DNA from: an uncultured Clostridia bacterium | GTDB lineage: Bacteria; Bacillota; Clostridia; TANB77; CAG-508 | Assembly: GCA_934133175.1 (NCBI GenBank) | Contig: CAKPAX010000005.1 | Coordinates: 1 to 64,000 of the forward strand | Reading direction: 5' to 3' | Length of the DNA: 64,000 nt | Notes under the pieces: model-generated | What the model saw: only the letters and a program-made list of their open reading frames with translations | Told to the model about the DNA's origin: nothing | Databases searched by the model: none | Translations under genes and position numbers: made by a program | Shown: piece by piece, positions 8,450-17,431 of the stretch | Numbering within the stretch: position 1 is the stretch's first letter | Layout: each line of letters opens with the position of its first letter

Positions 8450-9694
8450 ATGGAATATTTATATATACTAAGAGAAGCTTTAGTATGGACTGTAACAATA
8501 TTTTGGTTATATCAATTAATGGTTAGCTTATGCTCATTAGTTAAATTAAAAGACAAACCACTATTAGTAAATAAAGATCACAGATTTATGGCTATAATAC
8601 CAGCACATAATGAAGAAGCTGTTGTAGCAAATTTAGTAGAAAGTTTAAAAAATCAAACATATAATAAAGATTTATATGACATATATGTAATAGCAGATAA
8701 CTGTACAGATAATACTGCAAAAGTTGCAAAAGAAGCAGGGGCAATAGTATATGAAAGATTTGATACAGTTAATAAAACAAAAGGTTATGCTTTAAATTGG
8801 TTTTTAGCACAAAAAATTAAAGAAGATGCTCCATATGATGCATTCTTTATATTTGATGCAGACAATATAGTAGATAAAAACTTTATAAAAAATATGAATA
8901 AAAAATTATGCCAAGGTGAAGACGTAGTTCAAGGATATAGAGATATAAAAAATCCAACAGATAGTTGGGTAACAGCAGGATATGCATTATTCTACTGGAC
9001 AATGCATAGATTTTATCATTTAGCAAGATATAATTTAGGATTATCACCATTATTAAATGGAACAGGATTTATGGTAAGATTTGATGTTGTAAAACCAAAT
9101 GGATGGGATACAGAAACATTAACAGAAGATATAGAATTTTCTTTAAAAAGAATAATAAAAGGTAAAAAACTAGGTTGGGCAACAGATGCAATAGTATATG
9201 ATGAACAACCAGTAGGATTTAAACAATCTTGGTCACAAAGAAGTAGATGGACAGTTGGACACATTCAATGTATTGGTCGTTACACAAAGGATTTAGCATT
9301 AGCAGTTAAAGAACATAAAACTTTAATGAACTTTGATGGACTTTTATATATTGTAGGAAGTATTCCAATGTTTATAATTTCACTTTTATTAGTTGCAACA
9401 AACTTCTTTATGTATGCTGGAGATGCAATGACAGGGTCAGAATTAATATATAATATATTAATGTATTTAATACCAACATTTTTAGCACCAGTTGCAACTG
9501 CTGTATTAATAATGTTGTTAGATAAAAGACCTATTAAACCAATGCTTAAAGGATTACTTTGTTATCCAATGTTTATAGGTTCATGGTTATTAATAAACTT
9601 CAAATGCTTATTTAAAAGAGAAACAACATGGGAGAAAATTAACCATGTTAGAAGTATAAAAATAGCAGAAGTTAATGATGTAGTAGAAAAATAA
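8450..9694 (+). CDS. Processive family-2 glycosyltransferase (membrane)
   Basis: 414 residues: an N-terminal membrane helix, a cytosolic GT-A domain and three to four C-terminal helices, the layout of cellulose/hyaluronan-synthase-like enzymes. Catalytic motifs are PAHNEE (51-56), DAD (136-138), TED (225-227, the base) and QRSRW (263-267, product-channel motif), so it should be active and processive or N-acetylglucosaminyltransferase-like. The sugar and polymer are unknown. It is monocistronic with its own promoter and terminator. SD AGAGGT precedes the ATG. Confidence 0.92.
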   Translation: MEYLYILREALVWTVTIFWLYQLMVSLCSLVKLKDKPLLVNKDHRFMAIIPAHNEEAVVANLVESLKNQTYNKDLYDIYVIADNCTDNTAKVAKEAGAIVYERFDTVNKTKGYALNWFLAQKIKEDAPYDAFFIFDADNIVDKNFIKNMNKKLCQGEDVVQGYRDIKNPTDSWVTAGYALFYWTMHRFYHLARYNLGLSPLLNGTGFMVRFDVVKPNGWDTETLTEDIEFSLKRIIKGKKLGWATDAIVYDEQPVGFKQSWSQRSRWTVGHIQCIGRYTKDLALAVKEHKTLMNFDGLLYIVGSIPMFIISLLLVATNFFMYAGDAMTGSELIYNILMYLIPTFLAPVATAVLIMLLDKRPIKPMLKGLLCYPMFIGSWLLINFKCLFKRETTWEKINHVRSIKIAEVNDVVEK

Positions 9695-9702
9695 TAATAG
9701 AA

Positions 9703-9737
9703 AACAATGTACAATTAGAGTGTGCATTGTTTTTTTT
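9703..9737 (+). terminator. GT2 gene terminator
   Basis: AACAATGTACA-attagag-TGTGCATTGTT stem followed by eight T's. Confidence 0.88.
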
Positions 9738-9761
9738 ATTAAAAATAGTTATTATATTAAT

Positions 9762-9790
9762 TTGCATAAATAAAAAACTTGATATATAAT
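9762..9790 (+). promoter_or_regulatory. SigA-type promoter for the P-loop/Asp23-cmk-plsC unit
   Basis: TTGCAT (9762-9767), 17-base spacer, TATAAT (9785-9790), 30 bases ahead of the first gene. Confidence 0.7.
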
Positions 9791-9819
9791 ATTAAAGAAA
9801 TTTATTATAGGAGAAAGAT

Positions 9820-10686
9820 ATGCTATTAGATACATTGAATACAAAAAAGATAAAAGTATATGCGTTTGTAGGTCCATCAGGGACTGGAAAAAGTTATAGA
9901 GCACAAATGGTTGCAAGTGAAAAAGGTGTTAATTTTATAATAGATGATGGTTTATTAATAAAAGATAATGAAGTTATAGCTGGAGAGTCTGCAAAAAAAG
10001 CGGCAACAAAAATAGAAACAGTAAAACATGCGTTGTTTTTAAATGAAAAAGAACAAGAAGAAATGCATAAAGCATTTAGAAAATATAAGCCAAGCAGTAT
10101 TTTAATTTTAGGTACATCAGATGGAATGGTAGAAAAAATCGCAAAAAATTTAGGATTACCAAATGTTTCCGAAACTGTTTATATAAGTGATGTTGCAACA
10201 GAACAAGAAATGCAAACAGCACGAAGAATTAGAGTTACAGAAGGAAAACACGTTATACCAGTTCCAACATTTGAAATAAAAAAAGATTTTTCAGGATATT
10301 TATTAGATCCATTACAAATATTTAAGTCAAAGGGAAAAGGAGAAAAACCATATATATCAGAAAAATCAATAATAAGACCAACATTCAGTTACTTAGGAAA
10401 TTTTACAATTTCTGATATAGTATTTAGACAAATCGCAGAAGTTTTAGCATCAAAAGAACCTGCAATATATAAAGTCTTGAAAACAAGAGTAGATAAATCT
10501 GTAGAAGGACCAATTATTTATATGGAAGTAATGGTTACATATGGATATAATGTTATAGATGCTTTAAAACAATTTAAAAATGAGGCAAAAAGAGAAATAG
10601 AAAATTTAACAGCAATGAATGTTGTTTCATTAGAAGTTGTAGCAAAAAGTGTTTATATACCAGAAGAAAATAAGGAGGAATTATAA
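9820..10686 (+). CDS. P-loop ATP-binding protein fused to an Asp23/Gls24-like domain
   Basis: 288 residues. The N-terminal half has a Walker A loop GPSGTGKS (18-25) in an NTPase-like domain. The C-terminal part (about 190-280) reads like an Asp23/Gls24 fold: FTISDIVFRQIAEVLASKEPA, then VDKSVEGPIIYMEVMVTYGYN and INV-type helices ending NVVSLEVVAKSVYIP. Asp23 proteins sit at the envelope in Firmicutes; a nucleotide-driven version is unusual. It ends with TAATG overlapping cmk by one base, so coupled expression is certain. Function unknown. SD AGGAGAAAG. Confidence 0.8.
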   Translation: MLLDTLNTKKIKVYAFVGPSGTGKSYRAQMVASEKGVNFIIDDGLLIKDNEVIAGESAKKAATKIETVKHALFLNEKEQEEMHKAFRKYKPSSILILGTSDGMVEKIAKNLGLPNVSETVYISDVATEQEMQTARRIRVTEGKHVIPVPTFEIKKDFSGYLLDPLQIFKSKGKGEKPYISEKSIIRPTFSYLGNFTISDIVFRQIAEVLASKEPAIYKVLKTRVDKSVEGPIIYMEVMVTYGYNVIDALKQFKNEAKREIENLTAMNVVSLEVVAKSVYIPEENKEEL

Positions 10687-11351
10687 TGTCATTTGTAGTA
10701 GCAATAGATGGACCATCAGGAAGTGGAAAAGGAACAGTAACAAAGTTAGTAGGAGAAAAATTAAAATTAATTAATATAGATACAGGTGCAACATTTAGAT
10801 GTGTTGCGTTAGATATGTTAAATAAAAATATAGAATTAAGTGAAGAAGATAAAATTATTGAATTATTAAATAATATAAAAATAGAATTAATAAAAGAAAA
10901 TGGAGAACAAAAAGTATTTTTAAATGGTGAAGATGTAACTTTAGAAATAAGAACAAAAAGAGTTACAGATTTTGTATCTCCTGTTTCAAGATTACCAATA
11001 GTTAGACAAAATTTATTAAACTTACAAAGAAAAATGGCAGAAGGTAAAGATGTGATAATGGAAGGTAGAGATATTGGAACAACTGTATTTCCTAATGCAA
11101 ATGTAAAAATATATTTAGATGCAAGTGCAGAAGAAAGAGCTAGAAGAAGAACAAAGCAAAACGAAGAAAATAATTTGCCATCAGATTATGAAGAAATATT
11201 AAAAAGTATAAAATCAAGAGATGAACAAGATAGAACAAGAGAAATATCTCCATTAAAACAAGCTGAGGATGCTGTTTATATTGATTCAAGTGATATGACA
11301 ATAGAAGAAGTTGTTAATAAAATTATAGAAATAATAGAAAAAAATAGATAA
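10686..11351 (+). CDS. cmk: Cytidylate kinase
   Basis: Phosphorylates CMP/dCMP in pyrimidine salvage. 221 residues. P-loop GPSGSGKG (9-16), NIDTGATFRC, the CMP-binding motif EGRDIGTTVFPNA and the lid RARRRTKQ are all present. The start overlaps the stop of the upstream gene (TAATG), with AAGGAGG inside that gene. It is followed by plsC after 22 bases; cmk-plsC-rpsA is the classical Clostridia order. Confidence 0.97.
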   Translation: MSFVVAIDGPSGSGKGTVTKLVGEKLKLINIDTGATFRCVALDMLNKNIELSEEDKIIELLNNIKIELIKENGEQKVFLNGEDVTLEIRTKRVTDFVSPVSRLPIVRQNLLNLQRKMAEGKDVIMEGRDIGTTVFPNANVKIYLDASAEERARRRTKQNEENNLPSDYEEILKSIKSRDEQDRTREISPLKQAEDAVYIDSSDMTIEEVVNKIIEIIEKNR

Positions 11352-11373
11352 TAAAATTAAATAAGAGGTAAAT

Positions 11374-11970
11374 ATGAAAGATTTTTTTAGAAATATATTG
11401 AAGGCAATAGTAAAAGGTGCTATATATGCATATTGTAAAATAGTATATAGAATGAAAATTATAGGTAAAGAAAACATACCAAAGGAAGGACCACTTATAA
11501 TTTGTGGAAATCATAGAAGTTTTTTGGATCCACCATTAATAGAAGTAACATGTGGAAGAGATGCTAGATTTTTAGCAAAAGAAGAATTAACCAAAAGCAA
11601 ATTTCTTGCGTTTTTAGGTTTTGTATTTGATGTTATATTAGTAAGAAGAGATTCTAAAGAAGTAAAAGCATTAAAAGATTCGTTACAAACATTAAAAGAC
11701 GGAAAATGTTTAGCACTTTTTCCAGAAGGAACAAGAAATGGATTAGCAAAGGGAGAAAAAGTGAAAGATGGAGCTGCATTTTTTGCTGTTAGAACAGGAG
11801 TTAAAGTACTTCCAGTAGGAATAAGTGGAGGAGAAAAACCATTTAAAAAAGTATATATAAAATATGGTAAAACATTAGATTTTAGTGAATATAAAAATTC
11901 AAAAGATAAAGAAACTTTAGATAAAATTACAGAAGAGATTATGAGTAGTATATTAAGTTTGACAAAATAG
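11374..11970 (+). CDS. plsC: 1-acyl-sn-glycerol-3-phosphate acyltransferase
   Basis: Adds the second acyl chain in phosphatidic acid synthesis at the membrane. 198 residues. The catalytic NHxxxxD motif is NHRSFLD (46-52), and the glycerol-phosphate site is FPEGTRNG (about 117-124). A basic N-terminal helix anchors it. SD AAGAGGT precedes the ATG. The promoter for rpsA overlaps its last codons. Confidence 0.95.
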   Translation: MKDFFRNILKAIVKGAIYAYCKIVYRMKIIGKENIPKEGPLIICGNHRSFLDPPLIEVTCGRDARFLAKEELTKSKFLAFLGFVFDVILVRRDSKEVKALKDSLQTLKDGKCLALFPEGTRNGLAKGEKVKDGAAFFAVRTGVKVLPVGISGGEKPFKKVYIKYGKTLDFSEYKNSKDKETLDKITEEIMSSILSLTK

Positions 11971-11987
11971 TAAAAAAGGTGTATAAT
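11959..11987 (+). promoter_or_regulatory. Consensus SigA promoter for rpsA
   Basis: A perfect TTGACA (11959-11964), 17 bases, perfect TATAAT (11982-11987). It overlaps the plsC stop codon. Confidence 0.85.
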
Positions 11988-12006
11988 TTTAATGTTTTAA
12001 AGGGCT

Positions 12007-12033
12007 AGACGTTTTTCAATATGAAAAGCGTCT
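12007..12033 (+). promoter_or_regulatory. rpsA 5'-leader hairpin
   Basis: AGACGTTTTTC-aatat-GAAAAGCGTCT forms an 11-bp stem (one G-U) in the leader, 26 bases before the start codon. There is no U run, so it is not a terminator. It may be a site for S1 autoregulation, which is known for rpsA in other bacteria; that role is inference. Confidence 0.45.
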
Positions 12034-12058
12034 TGATTAATGATAAGTAGGTGAAAAT

Positions 12059-13168
12059 ATGGAAGAAAATTTTGAAGAATTATTTAATAATTCTGTAAAA
12101 GATGTTAAATTAGGAAAAATTGTCACAGGAAAAGTAATAGATATAACAAGTAAAAATGAGATAATAGTTGATTTAGGATATAAGGCAGACGGAATAATAC
12201 CTTACCAAGAATATTCTTTTGAAGAAGGTAAAGATCCTAGAGATGAATTTAAAATAGGGGATGAAATTACTGCTGATGTTTTAAAAATGAATGATGGTCT
12301 AGGAAATGTTTTATTATCATATAAAAAGATAAAATCAAGATTAGCAAGAGAAGAATTAGAAAAGAAAATAGATAACAAAGAAATTTTTAAAGAAAAAGTT
12401 ATAGAAGTTAATAATAATGGACTTATAACAGACTATAAAGGAATTAGAATATTTATTCCAATGTCATTATCAGGAATTTCTAAAAATGAAGACATAAATG
12501 AATATAAAGGAAAAGAAGTTGAATTTTTAATAATTGAATATGATTTAAAAAATAGAAAAGTTATAGGTTCAATAAAAGAAATTAAAGATCAAGAAAAGAA
12601 AAAAGTAGAAAATGAATTTTGGCAAAGTGTGGAACTTGGAAAAGAATATAAAGGAACAGTTAAAAGCATAAGCTCTTATGGAGCATTTGTTGAAATTGAA
12701 AATGGAATTCAAGGTTTACTTCATGTTTCTGAACTTTCTTGGGAAAGAAATGCAGATGTTCATGATATTTTAAAAGAAGGACAAAAAATACAAGTAACAA
12801 TAAAAGAATTAGATAGAGAAAATAAAAGAATAAAATTATCTTCTAACTTAAAGGGAGAAGATCCATGGGAGATTGTAAAAGAAAAATATAATATTAATGA
12901 TATTGTTGAAGTAAAAGTTGTTAAATTTATGCAATTTGGAGCTTTTGCAGAACTAGAACCAGGAATTGAAGGATTAATTCACATATCACAAATATCAGAA
13001 GAAAGAATAGCTAAACCAGAAGATAAATTACATATTGGACAAATATTAAATGCTAAAATAATAGATATTGATACAGAAAATAAAAAAATAGGGTTATCTA
13101 TTAAAGAATTAGAAGGAACAAGCTATGATCCAGAATACGCTGAAGAAATAGCAAAATCAAATAAATAA
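12059..13168 (+). CDS. rpsA: Ribosomal protein S1-like (four S1 RNA-binding domains)
   Basis: 369 residues made of four S1 OB-fold repeats, at about 16-86, 103-170, 188-256 and 272-343. The last two are canonical (YKGTVKSISSYGAFVEIENGIQGLLH and VVKFMQFGAFAELEPGIEGLIH). Length and domain count match the Firmicutes S1-type protein (YpfD), which lacks the two N-terminal ribosome-docking domains of E. coli S1. It follows cmk-plsC as expected; an ispH between them, present in some Clostridia, is absent. SD is GTAGGTG. Confidence 0.93.
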   Translation: MEENFEELFNNSVKDVKLGKIVTGKVIDITSKNEIIVDLGYKADGIIPYQEYSFEEGKDPRDEFKIGDEITADVLKMNDGLGNVLLSYKKIKSRLAREELEKKIDNKEIFKEKVIEVNNNGLITDYKGIRIFIPMSLSGISKNEDINEYKGKEVEFLIIEYDLKNRKVIGSIKEIKDQEKKKVENEFWQSVELGKEYKGTVKSISSYGAFVEIENGIQGLLHVSELSWERNADVHDILKEGQKIQVTIKELDRENKRIKLSSNLKGEDPWEIVKEKYNINDIVEVKVVKFMQFGAFAELEPGIEGLIHISQISEERIAKPEDKLHIGQILNAKIIDIDTENKKIGLSIKELEGTSYDPEYAEEIAKSNK

Positions 13169-13181
13169 AGGAGTAATAAAA

Positions 13182-15005
13182 ATGAATAACAAAAATATTA
13201 GAAATATAGCAATAATTGCACACGTTGACCACGGAAAAACAACTTTAGTTGATGCCATGTTAAGACAAAGTCATATATTTAGAGAAAATGAACAAGTACA
13301 AGAAAGAGTTATGGACTCAAATGATCAAGAAAAAGAAAGAGGAATAACAATACTTTCTAAAAATACTTCAGTAATGCATGGAGATGTAAAAATAAATATA
13401 GTTGATACTCCAGGACATGCTGATTTTGGTGGAGAAGTAGAAAGAGTTTTAAAAACAGTTGATGGTGTTTTACTATTAGTTGATGCTTTTGAAGGTGCAA
13501 TGCCTCAAACAAGAGAAGTTTTAAAAAAATCTTTAGCACTTAATTTAAAACCAATAGTTGTAATAAACAAAATAGACAGACCAGGAGCTGAACCATTAAA
13601 AGTTGTTGATCAAATAATAGAATTATTTATAGAATTAGATGCATCAGATGACCAATTAGATTTTCCAGTTGTATTTGCATCAGCAAAAAACGGAATTGCA
13701 AAAATGGATTTGGCAGATGAAACAACAGATTTAAGTTGTTTATTTGATACAATTATAAATACAATAAAAGCACCAGATTGTGATGAAGATGGACCAGCAC
13801 AAATGTTAGTTTCAAATATCGATTATGATGATTACGTTGGAAGAATAGCAGTTGGTAGAGTAGAACGTGGTGTTATGAAAGTTGGAATGCCTGTTTCAAT
13901 ATGTGGTAAAGACGATCAAATTACACAAGGAAGAATAGCAAAAGTTTATACACATGTTGGATTAAATAAAGTAGAAGTAGAAGAAGGAAAAGCAGGAGAT
14001 ATAATTGAGATTGCAGGTTTAGCAGGTATAAATATTGGTGATACAATATGTGATTTTAATAATCCAGAAAAAATACCATTTGTAGATATAGATGAACCAA
14101 CAGTTTCTATGACATTTAGTGTAAATAATGGACCATTTGCTGGAAAAGAAGGACAATTTATAACATCAAGACATATAAGAGATAGATTATTTAAAGAATT
14201 AGAAAGAAATGTAAGTTTAAGAGTAAAAGAAACAGAATCACCAGATTCTTTTGAAGTATCAGGAAGAGGAGAATTACATTTATCAGTTCTTATAGAAACA
14301 ATGAGAAGAGAAGGATTTGAACTTTTAGTATCTCGTCCAAAAGTTATATATAAAGAAATTGATGGTGTAAAATGTGAACCAATCGAAAGACTAGTTGTAA
14401 ATGTTCCTGATGATTGTGTTGGAAATGTTATTGAAAAATTAGGAAAAAGAAAAGCTGAAATGGTAAATATGGAACCAGCTGAAGCTGGACATACAAAAAT
14501 AGAATTTAAAATACCAGCTAGAGGATTAATTGGATATAGAACAGAATTCTTAACAGATACAAAAGGTGAAGGTGTTATGAACCATATATTTGATTCATAT
14601 GAACCATTTAAAGGAGAAGTTGTTGCTCGTGTTAGAGGAACAATAGTAGCATTTGAAGCTGGAAAATCTGTAACATATGGATTATACAATGCACAAGATA
14701 AAGGTGACTTATTCATAGGACCTGGTGTAGATGTATATGAAGGTATGATAGTTGGTCTAAACTCAAGAGGAGAAGATTTATCTATAAATGTATGTAAAGA
14801 AAAACATTTAACAAATACAAGAGCATCTGGATCAGATGAAGCATTAAGATTAGTTCCACCTATCCAAATGTCATTAGAAAAAGCTATAGAATTTATTCAA
14901 GATGATGAACTAGTTGAAGTAACTCCAAAATCAATAAGATTAAGAAAGAAAATATTAGACAGTAAAGAAAGAGAAAGAGTTGCAAGAAGTATGAATAAAC
15001 AATAA
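13182..15005 (+). CDS. typA: Translational GTPase TypA/BipA
   Basis: Ribosome-associated GTPase needed for late ribosome assembly under stress or cold. 607 residues, the family length. G1 is HVDHGKTT (14-21), G2 lies in the RGITI region ([12 protein letters not shown]), G3 is [12 protein letters not shown]4 is NKID and G5 is SAKNG. EF-G-like domains and the TypA-specific C-terminus ([13 protein letters not shown]) follow. The SD AAGGAGTAA starts right after the rpsA stop, giving a 13-base gap. Confidence 0.97.
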   Translation: MNNKNIRNIAIIAHVDHGKTTLVDAMLRQSHIFRENEQVQERVMDSNDQEKERGITILSKNTSVMHGDVKINIVDTPGHADFGGEVERVLKTVDGVLLLVDAFEGAMPQTREVLKKSLALNLKPIVVINKIDRPGAEPLKVVDQIIELFIELDASDDQLDFPVVFASAKNGIAKMDLADETTDLSCLFDTIINTIKAPDCDEDGPAQMLVSNIDYDDYVGRIAVGRVERGVMKVGMPVSICGKDDQITQGRIAKVYTHVGLNKVEVEEGKAGDIIEIAGLAGINIGDTICDFNNPEKIPFVDIDEPTVSMTFSVNNGPFAGKEGQFITSRHIRDRLFKELERNVSLRVKETESPDSFEVSGRGELHLSVLIETMRREGFELLVSRPKVIYKEIDGVKCEPIERLVVNVPDDCVGNVIEKLGKRKAEMVNMEPAEAGHTKIEFKIPARGLIGYRTEFLTDTKGEGVMNHIFDSYEPFKGEVVARVRGTIVAFEAGKSVTYGLYNAQDKGDLFIGPGVDVYEGMIVGLNSRGEDLSINVCKEKHLTNTRASGSDEALRLVPPIQMSLEKAIEFIQDDELVEVTPKSIRLRKKILDSKERERVARSMNKQ

Positions 15006-15040
15006 AAATAAAGGGTGGCTTTTAGTCACCTTTTTATTGT
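15005..15040 (+). terminator. typA terminator
   Basis: AAAGGGTGGC-tttta-GTCACCTTTTTATT: an imperfect GC-containing stem followed by a T run, immediately after typA. Confidence 0.75.
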
Positions 15041-15053
15041 ATGTGAGGTATAT

Positions 15054-15641
15054 ATGAATAAAGAAGAATTAAATAAAATAAAACAAAAAGCATTAGAAGA
15101 ACATATTCCTATAATTATGGATGATACATTAGAAGTTATAGCAAAATATTTAACTAAAATTAAACCTGAAAAAATTTTAGAAATAGGTACAGCTGTTGGA
15201 TATTCTGCAATGTGTTTTTCAGAATATTTATCAGAAAGTGGAAAAATTGATACAATAGAAAGAGATACAGACAGAATTATAGAGGCAAAAGAAAATATAA
15301 AAAAGGTTGGAGTAGAAGAAAAAATAAATATCTATGAAGGTGATGCAGTAGAAATATTACCAACTTTAGATGATAAATATGATGTTGTATTTATAGATGC
15401 TGCAAAAGGAAAATATCCGTTTTTCTTAAAAGAATCAATTAGAATGATAAAACAAAATGGAATTATATTTGCTGATAATATTTTGTATAAAGGATATGTA
15501 ATGAGTGATTATAACAAGCATAAACAACGTACAGCTGTGAGAAATTTAAGAGAATATATAAAAGAAGTAACAGAAAATCCTAATATAGAAACAGAAATAT
15601 TAGAAGTAGGAGATGGATTAGCAATAAGTATAGTTAAATAA
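15054..15641 (+). CDS. trmR: SAM-dependent O-methyltransferase, TrmR (YrrM)-like
   Basis: 195 residues from the ATG at 15054 (SD GTGAGGT); the frame opens earlier inside the typA terminator but without an SD. It is a class I methyltransferase of the caffeoyl-CoA/YrrM family: SAM loop LEIGTAVGYSA (about 47-57), DTIERD acidic motif, and the metal-binding VFIDAAKGKYP and NILYKGYV segments. TrmR methylates 5-hydroxyuridine-34 of tRNAs. The U32-family hydroxylation protein that makes ho5U is 1.8 kb downstream on the same strand, which supports this assignment; in B. subtilis the two are adjacent. Confidence 0.85.
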   Translation: MNKEELNKIKQKALEEHIPIIMDDTLEVIAKYLTKIKPEKILEIGTAVGYSAMCFSEYLSESGKIDTIERDTDRIIEAKENIKKVGVEEKINIYEGDAVEILPTLDDKYDVVFIDAAKGKYPFFLKESIRMIKQNGIIFADNILYKGYVMSDYNKHKQRTAVRNLREYIKEVTENPNIETEILEVGDGLAISIVK

Positions 15642-15733
15642 ATTGTTACAAAAACATTATAATATAAAAATATAAAAAGAAACAAGTGCAAAAAATAATT
15701 TGCACTTGCTCTTTTTTGTGTACCGAAAAATTA

Positions 15734-16585
15734 CTAGTATGTTTTTTGTCGCTGAAGAACCAATAATGCATTTTCTATACCCACCATATCATAAACAATT
15801 CCATCCTGTGTAATTGTATATCCTGGAATATGAATTTTGGTCTTATCAATATCAAGTTTTTCATATTCGCGCTGTTTATAGTCTTCATGTCTTGCTTCAC
15901 CAGATTCTGCATGTGTATGCATAGAGAATGTTCGAATCTGAATTTCGAAACAAAGACCAGATGCGAGTCTAAAAACAGCATGAAGAGATTGATATCCATT
16001 TTCTTTTGGTTTTAGGATATAATCTTTTACACCAACCTGAAATTCCTTTGGAATACCAGACATTTTTGGAATATAAAGTTTATGAATTGCGTTGTCAAAG
16101 CCTTTTGTTTCCTCAACAGGATTAGCTTCACATAACATGAAACCGTTAGCAATACCATATTCTATGATTTTTGTCATAATTGCATAGCATTGCTCAACAG
16201 CCTTTTTCTGGCTCTGATTATCAAAAATTATAAGCCTAAAAGCTAATAAGTCTCTAAGAGTATCTAATGACTTATTGTTTTTTATTTGCTTAATAATCTT
16301 CTTTTCAGTGCTTAGAAGAGACTTACGTCTACCTTCAAGATGAAATCTGGTTTCGGGAAACTCTTTATCAATTAATCTATAGATACTGTTAAAGTGTCTC
16401 CGCAAAGTAGCAAGAAACTTTTTATCCATAACAACATTCTTATATTGATTGATAAAAGTTGCATGTTGCATATCAAGCAAATCTCCTGTTTTTCTCAAAG
16501 CATCTTCATAGAGACTTAAGACTTCAGGTACACTATGTCCTTTATAAAGGGCATCTGTTAATGTAGGTTTCTTTTCTTCACTCAT
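15734..16585 (-). CDS. RelA/SpoT-domain nucleotidyltransferase-like protein
   Basis: 283 residues. Synthetase-domain motifs can be read: GRRKSLLSTEKKI, RDLLAFRLIIF, the long VKDYILKPKENGYQSLHAVF and EIQIRTFSMHTHAESGEARH..YK. These match ppGpp synthetases around the G-loop and EIQIRT segments, but there is no HD hydrolase or TGS/ACT domain. It could be a small alarmone synthetase or a RelA-related RNA/nucleotide modifier; the canonical DxxGxR is changed to LLAFRLI, so activity is uncertain. Base use is visibly richer in G+C than neighbours, suggesting transfer. It has its own promoter at 16643-16671. Confidence 0.85.
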   Translation of the reverse strand: MSEEKKPTLTDALYKGHSVPEVLSLYEDALRKTGDLLDMQHATFINQYKNVVMDKKFLATLRRHFNSIYRLIDKEFPETRFHLEGRRKSLLSTEKKIIKQIKNNKSLDTLRDLLAFRLIIFDNQSQKKAVEQCYAIMTKIIEYGIANGFMLCEANPVEETKGFDNAIHKLYIPKMSGIPKEFQVGVKDYILKPKENGYQSLHAVFRLASGLCFEIQIRTFSMHTHAESGEARHEDYKQREYEKLDIDKTKIHIPGYTITQDGIVYDMVGIENALLVLQRQKTY

Positions 16586-16642
16586 TTTTTTTCTCCTTTT
16601 GTCTAATAATAAAAAAACCTTAACTACATGTTACATAATATA

Positions 16643-16671
16643 ATTATACCATTTTTTTGTAAAATGGTCAA
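16643..16671 (-). promoter_or_regulatory. SigA-type promoter for the RelA/SpoT-domain gene
   Basis: On the minus strand TTGACC, 17 bases, TATAAT. A small palindrome CCATTTTAC-aaaaaa-ATGG lies in the spacer. Confidence 0.75.
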
Positions 16672-16742
16672 TTTTTTGTATATAATGGAATAAGTTTATG
16701 TCATAAGAAAAAATTTTATAAAAAAATAAACCTCTTAGAGGC

Positions 16743-17297
16743 TTATAACAAATATCTAATAGTTGAAAATGCAGTATCAATTAAATAAATAGATGTTAAT
16801 AAATATATTATAAAAACTTGAACGTAATAAGGAATATATTTTAAGATTTTATTTGTATATTTTTCAATGAAAGGATTAATATGGTTTACAAATAAAATAG
16901 CAAAAATTCCCCACACAAAAGAATAGAATATACTAATTCTACCATTCAAATTAAAAAAGTCATTTGTATAATCCCACCATTTTGTTGCAAATAAAGCATC
17001 TAGTGCAAAACCTGCTACATATTCAAAAGTAGAAAATACTATAATTGAATAAATAAAAAGCTTAAAAGAATTATTCTTATATTTATCCATAAAAACTAAA
17101 AGTATTACAGCTCCATATCCATATATTGGACAAAATGGTCCATACAGAAATCCTCGTTTTACAAAGTATCCAAAATTATATATAGCATAACAAGTTTCTA
17201 AAACCCAACCTATAGTTCCATAAATTATAAATAGCAATAATAAATAGCTAAATGTATTAAGCTTTTTCTTGTTGTTGGTTATTACAAGTTCTTTCAT
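16743..17297 (-). CDS. CmpB-type (DUF1113) putative permease-like membrane protein
   Basis: 184 residues from the ATG at 17297 (GGGGGA just upstream; a TTG four codons earlier is less likely). Five to six membrane helices carry the ABC_trans_CmpB family signature: YGTIGWVLETCYAI, KRGFLYGPFCPIYGYGA, WDYTNDFFNLNGRIS and FVWGIFAILFV. Despite the family name no ATPase partner is adjacent and its function is not established. It stands alone, facing the RelA-like gene's promoter region. Confidence 0.85.
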   Translation of the reverse strand: MKELVITNNKKKLNTFSYLLLLFIIYGTIGWVLETCYAIYNFGYFVKRGFLYGPFCPIYGYGAVILLVFMDKYKNNSFKLFIYSIIVFSTFEYVAGFALDALFATKWWDYTNDFFNLNGRISIFYSFVWGIFAILFVNHINPFIEKYTNKILKYIPYYVQVFIIYLLTSIYLIDTAFSTIRYLL

Positions 17298-17431
17298 AAC
17301 ATCCCCCAAATTATTGTAATTAAGTTAATACTATCAAAAAAAATCTAAAAAGTAAATAATAATTGTAAATAATATAAATTTATGCTATTATTAATAATAT
17401 AGTTAAATTAATTATAGGATGGAGAGTAAAA

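Noticed and set aside
13946..14716. 256-residue antisense frame inside typA
   Set aside because: Ser/Pro/Thr-rich shadow of a GTPase gene; no SD or start context.
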